Shown: one piece after another, positions 6,682 to 13,674 of the stretch | How the letters are laid out: every line of letters begins with the position of its first letter | How positions within the stretch are numbered: position 1 is the stretch's first letter | Origin: Bacteroidales bacterium | GTDB lineage: Bacteria > Bacteroidota > Bacteroidia > Bacteroidales > ML635J-15 | NCBI GenBank assembly: GCA_017997855.1 | Contig: JAGOEF010000001.1 | Coordinates: 1-25,516, forward strand | DNA length: 25,516 nucleotides | Reading direction: 5' to 3' | The notes under the pieces: generated by a model | Told to the model about the DNA's origin: nothing | Seen by the model: only the letters and a program-made list of their open reading frames with translations | Database searches by the model: none | Translations under genes and position numbers: made by a program

Positions 6682-8057
6682 TTACTGTTGTTGTTTTCTA
6701 CTTTACTGTCCACAATTCCGTCGCTGAATTCAGTTTGAATAATATCGCCGGGTAGGAGGGAAGCCGCCGACCCAACTGCTTTTCCGTTGTGACGTGTTAT
6801 GCTGAACCCGCGTTTTAAAATGGTTTTGGGATTCGAGAATTCGATATTTTTTTCGTAATGATTCAATGTTTCGCTGTGTTGTTTGACAATTCGCAGCGGA
6901 GTATTCCGGAATTCCGTCTGCAACGCGCTGAGAGCGGACCGTGCTTTTAGCGTTTCAACAGTAACGAAGGTATGCATTTGCTGACCCAATGTGTCGAGCA
7001 GATGATAATGCCGGGCAATTGCAGTGCCTGCCGAGTTGATAGTGGCTGATGCCAGTTTGTCGTGAACAGCAGAAGCTCTCGACAGAATATCACGGCTTTG
7101 ACTGACGAGCGTAAATGCCATGTAATTCATCAGGCTGAAATGGTCGTGAAGCCGGTTTCGCGACAATCCTGAAATCGATTGGTAGGTTTCATTGAGTTCT
7201 TCCTCGTAGTTCCGGTTGTGCTCAACAATTGAAGCGGCTACCGCCGTGGGTGTTTTAAAGCGGGAATGCGATACCATATCTGCAATGCTGTCGTCGCGCT
7301 CGTGTCCGATTCCGGTAAAAACGGGAACAGGAAACTGGGTGATGTGGAATGCAATATCGTAACTGTCGAATGCGGCAAGGTCGGTTTTAGCACCACCACC
7401 CCTGATAAGCACGACAACGTCAGGTTGTTTTCTTGCATTATAAATATGGTTGAAGGCTTCGATTACCGATTTCTCGGTTTGATTACCCTGCATGATGGCA
7501 TTATACAAAGTAACGGTAAACCGGTAGCCAAAAATATTATCGTTCAGTTGATTGACAAAATCGCCGTAGCCTGCAGCCCCTGATGACGAAATCACGGCAA
7601 TACTTTGAATAACTTCCGGCAGCATCAGGGTTTTGTTCATATCGAAAACACCTTGTTGAATCAGGTTGTCGATTATTTCCTGACGCTTTCGTTGCAAATC
7701 GCCCAATGTATAGTTGGCATCTATGTCGTGAACCAGCAGGCTGAGTCCGTACACCGCATGAAATTCAACACTGACCCGCAATAACAGTTTCATCGAGGCT
7801 GACAGGGGTTTCCCTGTTGTATGCTCAAAATAGGGTCGTATAAACCGATAGCGATTTGCCCAGATGATGGCTTTTGAAGAGGCAACAATCTGATCGGAAT
7901 CAGTAGCCTTTTCGACGAGTTCGAGATAACAATGACCCTGCCTGTTTTCGGTAATATGGTTTATTTCGGCAACAACCCAGTAGTAATCAGGCAGCTGATT
8001 GCTAAGACTTTCGCCGATAAGTTGATTTAATTCGTAAAGGCTGAGTTGCCCCTGCAT
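6678..8057 (-). CDS. xseA: Exodeoxyribonuclease VII large subunit
   Basis: 459-residue catalytic subunit of the single-strand DNA exonuclease that trims DNA to acid-soluble oligonucleotides. The OB-fold domain covers about residues 1-115 (VVAEINHITENRQGHCYLEL). The nuclease core carries IAVISSSGAAGYGDF (153-167), VVLIRGGGAKTDLAAFD (215-231), FTGIGHERDDSIADMVSH (247-264) and TPTAVA (269-274). The C-terminal half is helical, with a terminal RGFSITRHNGK motif. The start uses TGATG overlap with the protease gene stop. The small-subunit gene xseB is not found downstream; the next gene overlaps by four bases and encodes an outer-membrane protein. Confidence 0.96.
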   Translation of the reverse strand: MQGQLSLYELNQLIGESLSNQLPDYYWVVAEINHITENRQGHCYLELVEKATDSDQIVASSKAIIWANRYRFIRPYFEHTTGKPLSASMKLLLRVSVEFHAVYGLSLLVHDIDANYTLGDLQRKRQEIIDNLIQQGVFDMNKTLMLPEVIQSIAVISSSGAAGYGDFVNQLNDNIFGYRFTVTLYNAIMQGNQTEKSVIEAFNHIYNARKQPDVVVLIRGGGAKTDLAAFDSYDIAFHITQFPVPVFTGIGHERDDSIADMVSHSRFKTPTAVAASIVEHNRNYEEELNETYQSISGLSRNRLHDHFSLMNYMAFTLVSQSRDILSRASAVHDKLASATINSAGTAIARHYHLLDTLGQQMHTFVTVETLKARSALSALQTEFRNTPLRIVKQHSETLNHYEKNIEFSNPKTILKRGFSITRHNGKAVGSAASLLPGDIIQTEFSDGIVDSKVENNNSK

Positions 8058-9724
8058 CAGTTGCCGGTTTTTATCAGTTTCTGATTGTGATACTGATTGC
8101 CGGCCTTCAGACTAACGATGTATGAACCTGTCGGCAGATTGGGAAGTCCCTGCACCGTAATCTGTCCCTGCGTATCGCCGCGCGTTTCAAGCGATTTGAA
8201 GTAGATTCGGCTGCCATCGATGGTGGTGATATTTAATTCGATGCTGTCGGATTCAATGCCGTTATATTGAACCGTAAGTGATTCGTTGAACGGGTTCGGG
8301 AAAACACGCATTGTTTTCATTGAATTTTCGCCCCGGTCATTTATACCGTTCAATTGCTGATGCAGACTTCCGAAATCGGGGATACCGTATCCGTAAAGCG
8401 AATCGGGGGTATTATACATGTGCGATGCTTCGCGAATGGCATCCATGAGTTCGATGTTTGTCATTTCGGGATGAGCCTGCCACAAACAGGTAACCATGCC
8501 GCTGATGACGGGGGCCGAAAACGAAGTTCCCCACCCGGGATAAATACCGCCCAGTTGTTGACATATAGTAGCCGCACCAACCCCGCAAACATCGGGTTTG
8601 ATCCGTCCGTCGCGGGTGGGTCCCACGCTGCTGAAATCGGAATGTATGCTGTCGTAGCCAACCGAACCTATGGTTAATACACCGGGAGCATCGCCGGGTG
8701 TGCCGATGTAGGGTATTTCTTCGTTACCGGAATTACCGGCCGAAACCACCACCATCATACCCCGTGATGAGGCAATATTGGCGGCTTTACTAACCCAGGC
8801 AGTGATTCCATCGAGCTGAGCTACCTGATGCGACCAGTAAGGGTTGTCGTATTCGAAATATCCCAGCGAAACGTTGATTACATCGGCTCCCATACTGTCG
8901 GCGTATTCTGCCCCACACGACCAGTTAATTTCTTCGATAATGTTCTCGTATCCGGCATCTTCTGTTACAAGCAGCAGAAAATTAGCTTTGGGAGCTGTTC
9001 CTATCAGCGTGTCAGGCACATTGCCCCCGATAATTGAGGTAACGTTGGTTCCATGTTCGCTGTAACGGTAAATATCTTCATTATGGTTAACAAAATTCTT
9101 CATTGCAACTATCTGGTTGTTGATGCGCAGGCTATCGAATGCCCTGAGTGTATCGAAACCCATAAACCCTGCGTCGGTAACGGCAATGAGCATCCCCTGA
9201 CCCTGAAAGCCGGCATTGTGCAGCATCTGGCCATTGTGCATATACACCTGAAGCGACGACCAGCCATAAGCAAGTTCGTCATCAGTGTTTTTTGCCGGAA
9301 GTTCATCGTTAAGTTTCAGGTAGGGCATTATTTCGATTGACTGCCGGCTTCTTTTCTTTCTTTTGGTCTGAACATTCACCGACTTTACGAAAGGTAATTC
9401 TGCAATATCGCTAATAAGCGAAGTATTGGTAGTGCGAACCACCACTCCGTTGAGCCATTTCGAAATATTGATGACTTCGACACCGGTGGCTTCCACCGCC
9501 TGAATATACGCCGGGTTTACGGGCAAGTCGCTGCTGTCGGTGCTGATGTTGTATCTCTCACGACGGTCGAGAGCCCTGTCGCTTAAATAATCGCCGGGTT
9601 GTTCGAGTGTGTAGGGTGTCCCGGTTTTATTCTTGAACTCAATCCAGTACACATCAGGGGCAACCTGGGCAAATAAACTGCTTGCGGTTATTATAAGCAT
9701 CAGGGTTGTGAGTAGTGTTTTCAT
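8057..9724 (-). CDS. Secreted subtilisin-like (S8) serine protease with T9SS sorting domain
   Basis: 555-residue protease. I start at ATG 9724 because it gives a good signal peptide (MKTLLTTLMLIITASSLFA); the open frame reaches further up but would overlap the lipoprotein gene. A propeptide-like region (20-130) ends in the basic stretch KRKKRSRQS (121-129), a possible processing site. The S8 triad is complete: D184 (IAVTDAGF), H224 (YSEHGTNV) and S401 (WGTSFSAPVISGM), with oxyanion Asn N331 (VSAGNSG). Residues about 473-555 form a type A T9SS sorting domain (VFPNPFNESLTVQYNG to the C-terminal QKLIKTGN), so export to the cell surface or medium is expected. It is coupled to xseA by TGATG. Substrate unknown. 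Confidence 0.94.
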   Translation of the reverse strand: MKTLLTTLMLIITASSLFAQVAPDVYWIEFKNKTGTPYTLEQPGDYLSDRALDRRERYNISTDSSDLPVNPAYIQAVEATGVEVINISKWLNGVVVRTTNTSLISDIAELPFVKSVNVQTKRKKRSRQSIEIMPYLKLNDELPAKNTDDELAYGWSSLQVYMHNGQMLHNAGFQGQGMLIAVTDAGFMGFDTLRAFDSLRINNQIVAMKNFVNHNEDIYRYSEHGTNVTSIIGGNVPDTLIGTAPKANFLLLVTEDAGYENIIEEINWSCGAEYADSMGADVINVSLGYFEYDNPYWSHQVAQLDGITAWVSKAANIASSRGMMVVVSAGNSGNEEIPYIGTPGDAPGVLTIGSVGYDSIHSDFSSVGPTRDGRIKPDVCGVGAATICQQLGGIYPGWGTSFSAPVISGMVTCLWQAHPEMTNIELMDAIREASHMYNTPDSLYGYGIPDFGSLHQQLNGINDRGENSMKTMRVFPNPFNESLTVQYNGIESDSIELNITTIDGSRIYFKSLETRGDTQGQITVQGLPNLPTGSYIVSLKAGNQYHNQKLIKTGN

Positions 9725-9750
9725 AATGTCAGGTTTTCGTTTGCCGCTAA

Positions 9751-9773
9751 CCCCGGATCCGGCTCCGCCGGGG
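9751..9773. repeat. GC-rich palindrome between two operon genes
   Basis: CCCCGG (9751-9756) and CCGGGG (9768-9773) form a stem around an 11-base loop in the 61-base gap between the lipoprotein and protease genes. There is no T-tract on the minus strand after it. It may be an mRNA stabilising hairpin or a REP-like fragment rather than a terminator. Confidence 0.4.
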
Positions 9774-9785
9774 CTATCAGGCTGT

Positions 9786-10499
9786 TTAATCTTCAAGATT
9801 ATACGTGTAGCCGGTGAGTATCTGATAATAAATTGTTCCTGTTGTAATCCTGTCATCCACAGGAATTTGCGGAATTACTTCCTGCGAATTGATATTGATT
9901 TGCTGCTTATAAATCAAGCCAATATGGCTGGCATATACCTCGCGACTGTAGTTCTTGTGAATGAGCGACGAATCGGCTTCGTGCATCACCGTGAGGGTTG
10001 AGTCGAAAATCATACCGTTAACCGTAAAACTGCGATTTGGATTTGTAATAAAATATGTTTTTTCAGCTGAGGTATTAAACAAATTTCCATTCCACGATTT
10101 GCCTTCGGAAACAGGAAACCGTATTTTCACGAACCTTAGGTTTTCTTCTACCGCAAAGGCAGCCTGTTCGTATATCTGGGCAGTCCACACATCGCTGATT
10201 TCAAAATTACTGTTGCCTTCGGGGCAAATACTCCGTTCGGCAATATAGGCTGTATGCCCGGTATTGTCGGTAAAACTGCCTGTATAGGTTTCTTTTAAAC
10301 GGTAGCGCAATGTGTCGTAGCGGCTCACCGGTTTATCAATTACAATTTCGACAACATCGTAATAACGGATTAGCACGGTGTCAAGCGGAAAGTACTGAAT
10401 GCCGGTGTAATCGGCTTCCACAGGTTCGGGTGGTTCATTACTGCAGCCGCCGGCAATCACTCCAATCAAAATAAATCCTATAATCAGCCATTTGTTCAT
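9786..10499 (-). CDS. Predicted lipoprotein, function unknown
   Basis: 237 residues from ATG 10499, chosen because the encoded MNKWLIIGFILIGVIAGGCSN is a lipoprotein signal with Cys at residue 19; an upstream ATG would overlap mnmA. After the lipidated Cys comes a Pro/Glu-rich linker (SNEPPEPVEAD), then a beta-rich domain with strands such as RYRLKETYTGSFTDNTGHTA, TYFITNPNRSFTVNG and RFPVSEGKSWNGNLF. This resembles lipoproteins of unknown function in Bacteroidota, and no catalytic motif is seen. It starts 10 bases after mnmA and precedes the secreted protease by 61 bases. Lipoprotein export is well supported; the role is not. Confidence 0.85.
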   Translation of the reverse strand: MNKWLIIGFILIGVIAGGCSNEPPEPVEADYTGIQYFPLDTVLIRYYDVVEIVIDKPVSRYDTLRYRLKETYTGSFTDNTGHTAYIAERSICPEGNSNFEISDVWTAQIYEQAAFAVEENLRFVKIRFPVSEGKSWNGNLFNTSAEKTYFITNPNRSFTVNGMIFDSTLTVMHEADSSLIHKNYSREVYASHIGLIYKQQININSQEVIPQIPVDDRITTGTIYYQILTGYTYNLED

Positions 10500-10509
10500 T
10501 AGGGCAAAG

Positions 10510-11595
10510 TTAGCTAATTTTCGAAATAACGCCACCACCAATAATATCGTCGTTTTCGTAAAACACAGCCGATTGTCCGGGCGTTACAGCACGGGCTTCG
10601 GCCTTAAACTCAACAAACCAATTATCGCCGTGTTGTATTATAACTGCAGGTATTGCCGGGGTTTTATAGCGGATTTTTACCATTATGGTGTCGCCTGAAT
10701 TGACAGGTTTGTTCAACAAAACATTGTTGAGCTGTGCTTTCGGACAATGTAAATCTTCGGTTTTTCCTAAAACCACGGTATTGGTTTCGGGTATTATTGC
10801 CGTAACGTATGCCGGTTCACCCAATGCAATTTGCAATCCTTTACGCTGGCCTATGGTATAGAACGGATACCCCTGATGTTTGCCGAGAATTTTGCCGTTT
10901 GAATCAATAAAATTACCCGCTCCCGGTAATTGATTCACGTTCTCGCGAATGAAACGACGGTAATCGTTGTCGGGAATGAAGCACACTTCCTGACTTTCGC
11001 GCTTGTCGGCAATGTGGGTGAATCCATGACTGCGGGCAATTTCTCGTACTGCCTTTTTTGTTAAATCACCCAGAGGAAACATGGTTTTTCGAAGCACTTC
11101 GTCGGTAAGCATCCATAAAAAATAGGATTGGTCCTTAGTCAGATCAACCCCACGACGAAGAAAATGACGCTTGCCATCAACCCCGATGCGTGCATAATGC
11201 CCTGTGGCAATGTATTCGCAATCAGCCTGCATGGCTTCTTCGAGTAAAATACCCCATTTTATGATGTTATTGCAAAGCACACAGGGGTTGGGTGTGCGGC
11301 CTGACATGTATTCGTCAATAAAATTACGGATAATGGTATCCTTAAAAACCTGACGAACATCAATAATGCGATGCTCGAACCCAAGGGTGTCGGCAAGGCG
11401 CCTGGCTTCGAACAAGGTGTCGGCGTTGCAGCACCCGGTTTCTTTTTCCATGCAGGCTTTCGAAATGCTATCGTATGGCCTGAATGTAATGCCCGTTATC
11501 TGATAACCTTGTTCCAGCAACAAAATGGCTGCCGTAGAACTGTCGAGGCCACCGCTCATGGCCAGCATTACTTTTATATTTCGATTATTATTCAT
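10510..11595 (-). CDS. mnmA: tRNA-specific 2-thiouridylase
   Basis: 361-residue cytosolic PP-loop enzyme that makes 2-thiouridine at position 34 of tRNA Lys, Glu and Gln, using ATP and relayed sulfur. PP-loop AMSGGLDSSTAA (12-23), GRTPNPCVLCNNIIKWG (99-115), ATGHYARI (130-137), DQSYFLWML (155-163), RESQEVCFIPDNDYR (199-213) and GQRKGLQIALGEPAYVT (249-265) are all family motifs. C105-x2-C108 and C205 match the CxxC-plus-C arrangement; E. coli MnmA has Asp at the first of these positions. The length is normal. It starts 45 bases after the MORN-like gene stop. A second PP-loop tRNA thiolase lies at 3308-4105. Confidence 0.97.
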   Translation of the reverse strand: MNNNRNIKVMLAMSGGLDSSTAAILLLEQGYQITGITFRPYDSISKACMEKETGCCNADTLFEARRLADTLGFEHRIIDVRQVFKDTIIRNFIDEYMSGRTPNPCVLCNNIIKWGILLEEAMQADCEYIATGHYARIGVDGKRHFLRRGVDLTKDQSYFLWMLTDEVLRKTMFPLGDLTKKAVREIARSHGFTHIADKRESQEVCFIPDNDYRRFIRENVNQLPGAGNFIDSNGKILGKHQGYPFYTIGQRKGLQIALGEPAYVTAIIPETNTVVLGKTEDLHCPKAQLNNVLLNKPVNSGDTIMVKIRYKTPAIPAVIIQHGDNWFVEFKAEARAVTPGQSAVFYENDDIIGGGVISKIS

Positions 11596-11640
11596 GTAAA
11601 ACAGAGGAAGTGCTAGCCACCGCGTTAACCCACTGCAATA

Positions 11641-12462
11641 TTATTTGTTGTTCCTGAAGAATTCAATAGGATTGTCAAGATAGTCTTCGGGATTTTTGAA
11701 TTTATCCTGATTCTGTTTTGCCCATTCAATTTTTTCCTGTAATTCTTTGCTGTTAGCATCCATGCAATCAGGGGCATCATAAATGTATTTTACTGTATCA
11801 ATGCATTTACCCCCTTCGTAAAAATACCAAAGGCCATGCCGCATGCCTTGCACATATGGCCCGGTTTCGGCAAGGTTTTTTTCCGGATCATATATTTTAA
11901 AAATGCCTTCTTTCTTATTGTCCTTATAGAGGCCTGATTCATGCACGTTTCCTCCGGCAAAATATCGTGTGTAATTTCCGGTGAGAACTCCATGAACGTA
12001 ATTGCAATCAAGCAGTTTATCACCGCTGGGATAAAACATCCTGACAAAGCCATCAATCGTATCGTTGATATAGTTAACTTCGGTACTCAGCACACCATCT
12101 TCGAAATATATCTTCCAGTAACCAATGCGCTGGTGCAATTTATTGTACTTTCCGGTAGCGGCCGGTTTACCGCCGGGCCAATACAATTCAGCCGAAATTA
12201 CATCTTTTTTCGAATAATCGAGCACCGATTTCAAACTTCCATCGGGGTGATAATAGAAAAATGTACCTACGGGCTCGTCGTTATCGAAGTAACCTTTGTA
12301 CCGGATTTGCCCGTCGTCGTAACGTTTTACCCATTTCCCCTGCTTCTTGTTGTTGATGTCGATGTAGTTTACGAGGGTGTCGTTTTCTTTGTGGCCCACC
12401 TGCGCCTGTAAGGGAAGAATAATCACCGAATAGAAAACTAAAGACAGAATTAAAAATCTCAT
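11641..12462 (-). CDS. Secreted MORN-like/YwqK repeat protein
   Basis: 273 residues with signal peptide MRFLILSLVFYSVIILPLQA. The mature part is a run of about seven MORN-like repeats of roughly 20-24 residues with the pattern G-x-W/F-x-x-Y-x-x-x-G-x-L/V, for example QGKWVKRYDDGQIRYKGYF, VGTFFYYHPDGSLKSVLDY, IGYWKIYFEDGVLSTEVNY and HGLWYFYEGGKCIDTVKY. Databases often name such proteins YwqK family antitoxins after Bacillus YwqK. No toxin is adjacent and this copy is exported, so that name should not be taken as function. A surface or periplasmic scaffold role is more likely. It is the first gene of the minus-strand unit and has a good promoter at 12486-12517. Confidence 0.85.
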   Translation of the reverse strand: MRFLILSLVFYSVIILPLQAQVGHKENDTLVNYIDINNKKQGKWVKRYDDGQIRYKGYFDNDEPVGTFFYYHPDGSLKSVLDYSKKDVISAELYWPGGKPAATGKYNKLHQRIGYWKIYFEDGVLSTEVNYINDTIDGFVRMFYPSGDKLLDCNYVHGVLTGNYTRYFAGGNVHESGLYKDNKKEGIFKIYDPEKNLAETGPYVQGMRHGLWYFYEGGKCIDTVKYIYDAPDCMDANSKELQEKIEWAKQNQDKFKNPEDYLDNPIEFFRNNK

Positions 12463-12485
12463 ATTTTCGTTTTTTTCAAGTGTAT

Positions 12486-12517
12486 CAAAATTAATGCCTG
12501 CGTTTATTTATTACAAC
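12486..12517 (-). promoter_or_regulatory. Promoter of the eight-gene minus-strand unit
   Basis: On the minus strand GTTG (12517-12514), 20 bases, then TAATTTTG (12493-12486), a full TAnnTTTG match at standard spacing. It ends 23 bases before the ATG of the MORN-like gene. It is the only strong promoter I see for the run of genes down to 4426. Confidence 0.6.
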
Positions 12518-12731
12518 TGAAACGCAGCAATTTTATATTTATTTTTTAAACAATTACCATGCAGAATGAATTCTGTAAATTATTTTATAAACATCAGATA
12601 ATTAATAATATAGGATTTATTCTTATCAGTTGGTTTGTGTGTAAATGTATTTTTCAACATGTTTTTGTGCTTAAATACGGATTTAATTGGCCATATTTGC
12701 AAAAAATTGAATTACTGATTTGTAACATTAT

Positions 12732-13658
12732 ATGAAGCTGTTTCTTGTAAATCTGTTTTTGATACTTTCCTCAACATTATTGTTTTCGCAGGCTGTACCC
12801 AAAGTGATTGATACCTTGCCATATCAGAATCTTCAGATAATTATATTCGACGATTACAGCTGGAAATATGTAAATCACGATAGTGTAGAACAGGAGATTT
12901 TCACCCGTACTTCGGCCGAAACCATGGATTATATTCTCAGGAACAAGTTGTATGAACCTGATAGCGCTGCTATTTTTGGAACAACCTGGGATTCCATCGA
13001 GTTATTTGGATATGGCGGTTCGAATTTCGAAAATTGTCGTGATACCCTGGCAATTCCATTGTTGGCCAAAGACACTTTTTTTATCCCGGTACAGGGCCGT
13101 ATTTTCGGGGAATTTACCTGGCGGGGTGCCCGTATGCATTCCGGGGTTGATATTGATTTAAAGACGGGAGACCCCGTGGTTGCTGCATTTAGCGGAAAAG
13201 TACGTAAAGCCTACTACAACCCGGGTGGTTACGGTTATATGATTATTTTAAGGCATCGCAATGGACTCGAAACCTATTATGCCCACCTTTCGCGGATGCT
13301 GGTAACCGAAGGACAATGGGTAGATGCAGGTGATACAATAGCCTTGGGTGGAAGCACCGGCCGCAGCACGGCTCCGCATCTGCACTGGGAAGTTCGCTAT
13401 AAAGACAACGCATTCAATCCGCGAATGATTGCTGATTTCGACAACAACAAGCTGGTAACCGATACCCTAATCCTGACACCGGCTGACTTTAAGCATGTGA
13501 AAGAACTTACCGAAGCAAAATATCATTACATTAAGCAGGGTGATACCCTATGGGCTATATCGCGAAAGTATGGCGTTTCGGTAGCCAAATTGTGCTCCCT
13601 CAACGGTATCAGCGAGAATAGTATTCTCAGGCTTGGGGCTTCGCTGCGGGTTCGTTAA
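12732..13658 (+). CDS. M23 family metallopeptidase with C-terminal LysM domain
   Basis: 308-residue exported cell-wall protein. Signal peptide MKLFLVNLFLILSSTLLFSQ (1-20). The M23 (LytM/NlpD-like) zinc peptidase domain lies at about 118-232: H136 and D140 in RMHSGVDID, H185 in YYAHLSRM, and H216-x-H218 in APHLHWEVRY. All zinc ligands and catalytic residues are present, so it should cut peptidoglycan cross-links rather than act only as an amidase activator. Residues 264-308 form one LysM motif (YHYIKQGDTLWAISRKYGVS) for peptidoglycan binding. Residues 21-117 are a family-unique N-terminal part. It is convergent with the DUF748 gene, only 16 bases apart. Confidence 0.94.
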   Translation: MKLFLVNLFLILSSTLLFSQAVPKVIDTLPYQNLQIIIFDDYSWKYVNHDSVEQEIFTRTSAETMDYILRNKLYEPDSAAIFGTTWDSIELFGYGGSNFENCRDTLAIPLLAKDTFFIPVQGRIFGEFTWRGARMHSGVDIDLKTGDPVVAAFSGKVRKAYYNPGGYGYMIILRHRNGLETYYAHLSRMLVTEGQWVDAGDTIALGGSTGRSTAPHLHWEVRYKDNAFNPRMIADFDNNKLVTDTLILTPADFKHVKELTEAKYHYIKQGDTLWAISRKYGVSVAKLCSLNGISENSILRLGASLRVR

Positions 13659-13674
13659 CGGGCTTACATCCCAT

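Noticed and set aside
9751..9773. Rho-independent terminator between lipoprotein and protease genes
   Set aside because: The stem is only 6 bp and no T-tract follows on the minus strand; the genes are probably co-transcribed.
9725..9856. Longer N-terminus for the S8 protease
   Set aside because: It would overlap the lipoprotein gene by about 70 bases and would bury the signal peptide that begins at 9724.
11641..12462. Toxin-antitoxin system at the MORN-like gene
   Set aside because: No toxin-like gene is adjacent; the neighbours are mnmA and the divergent peptidase gene.
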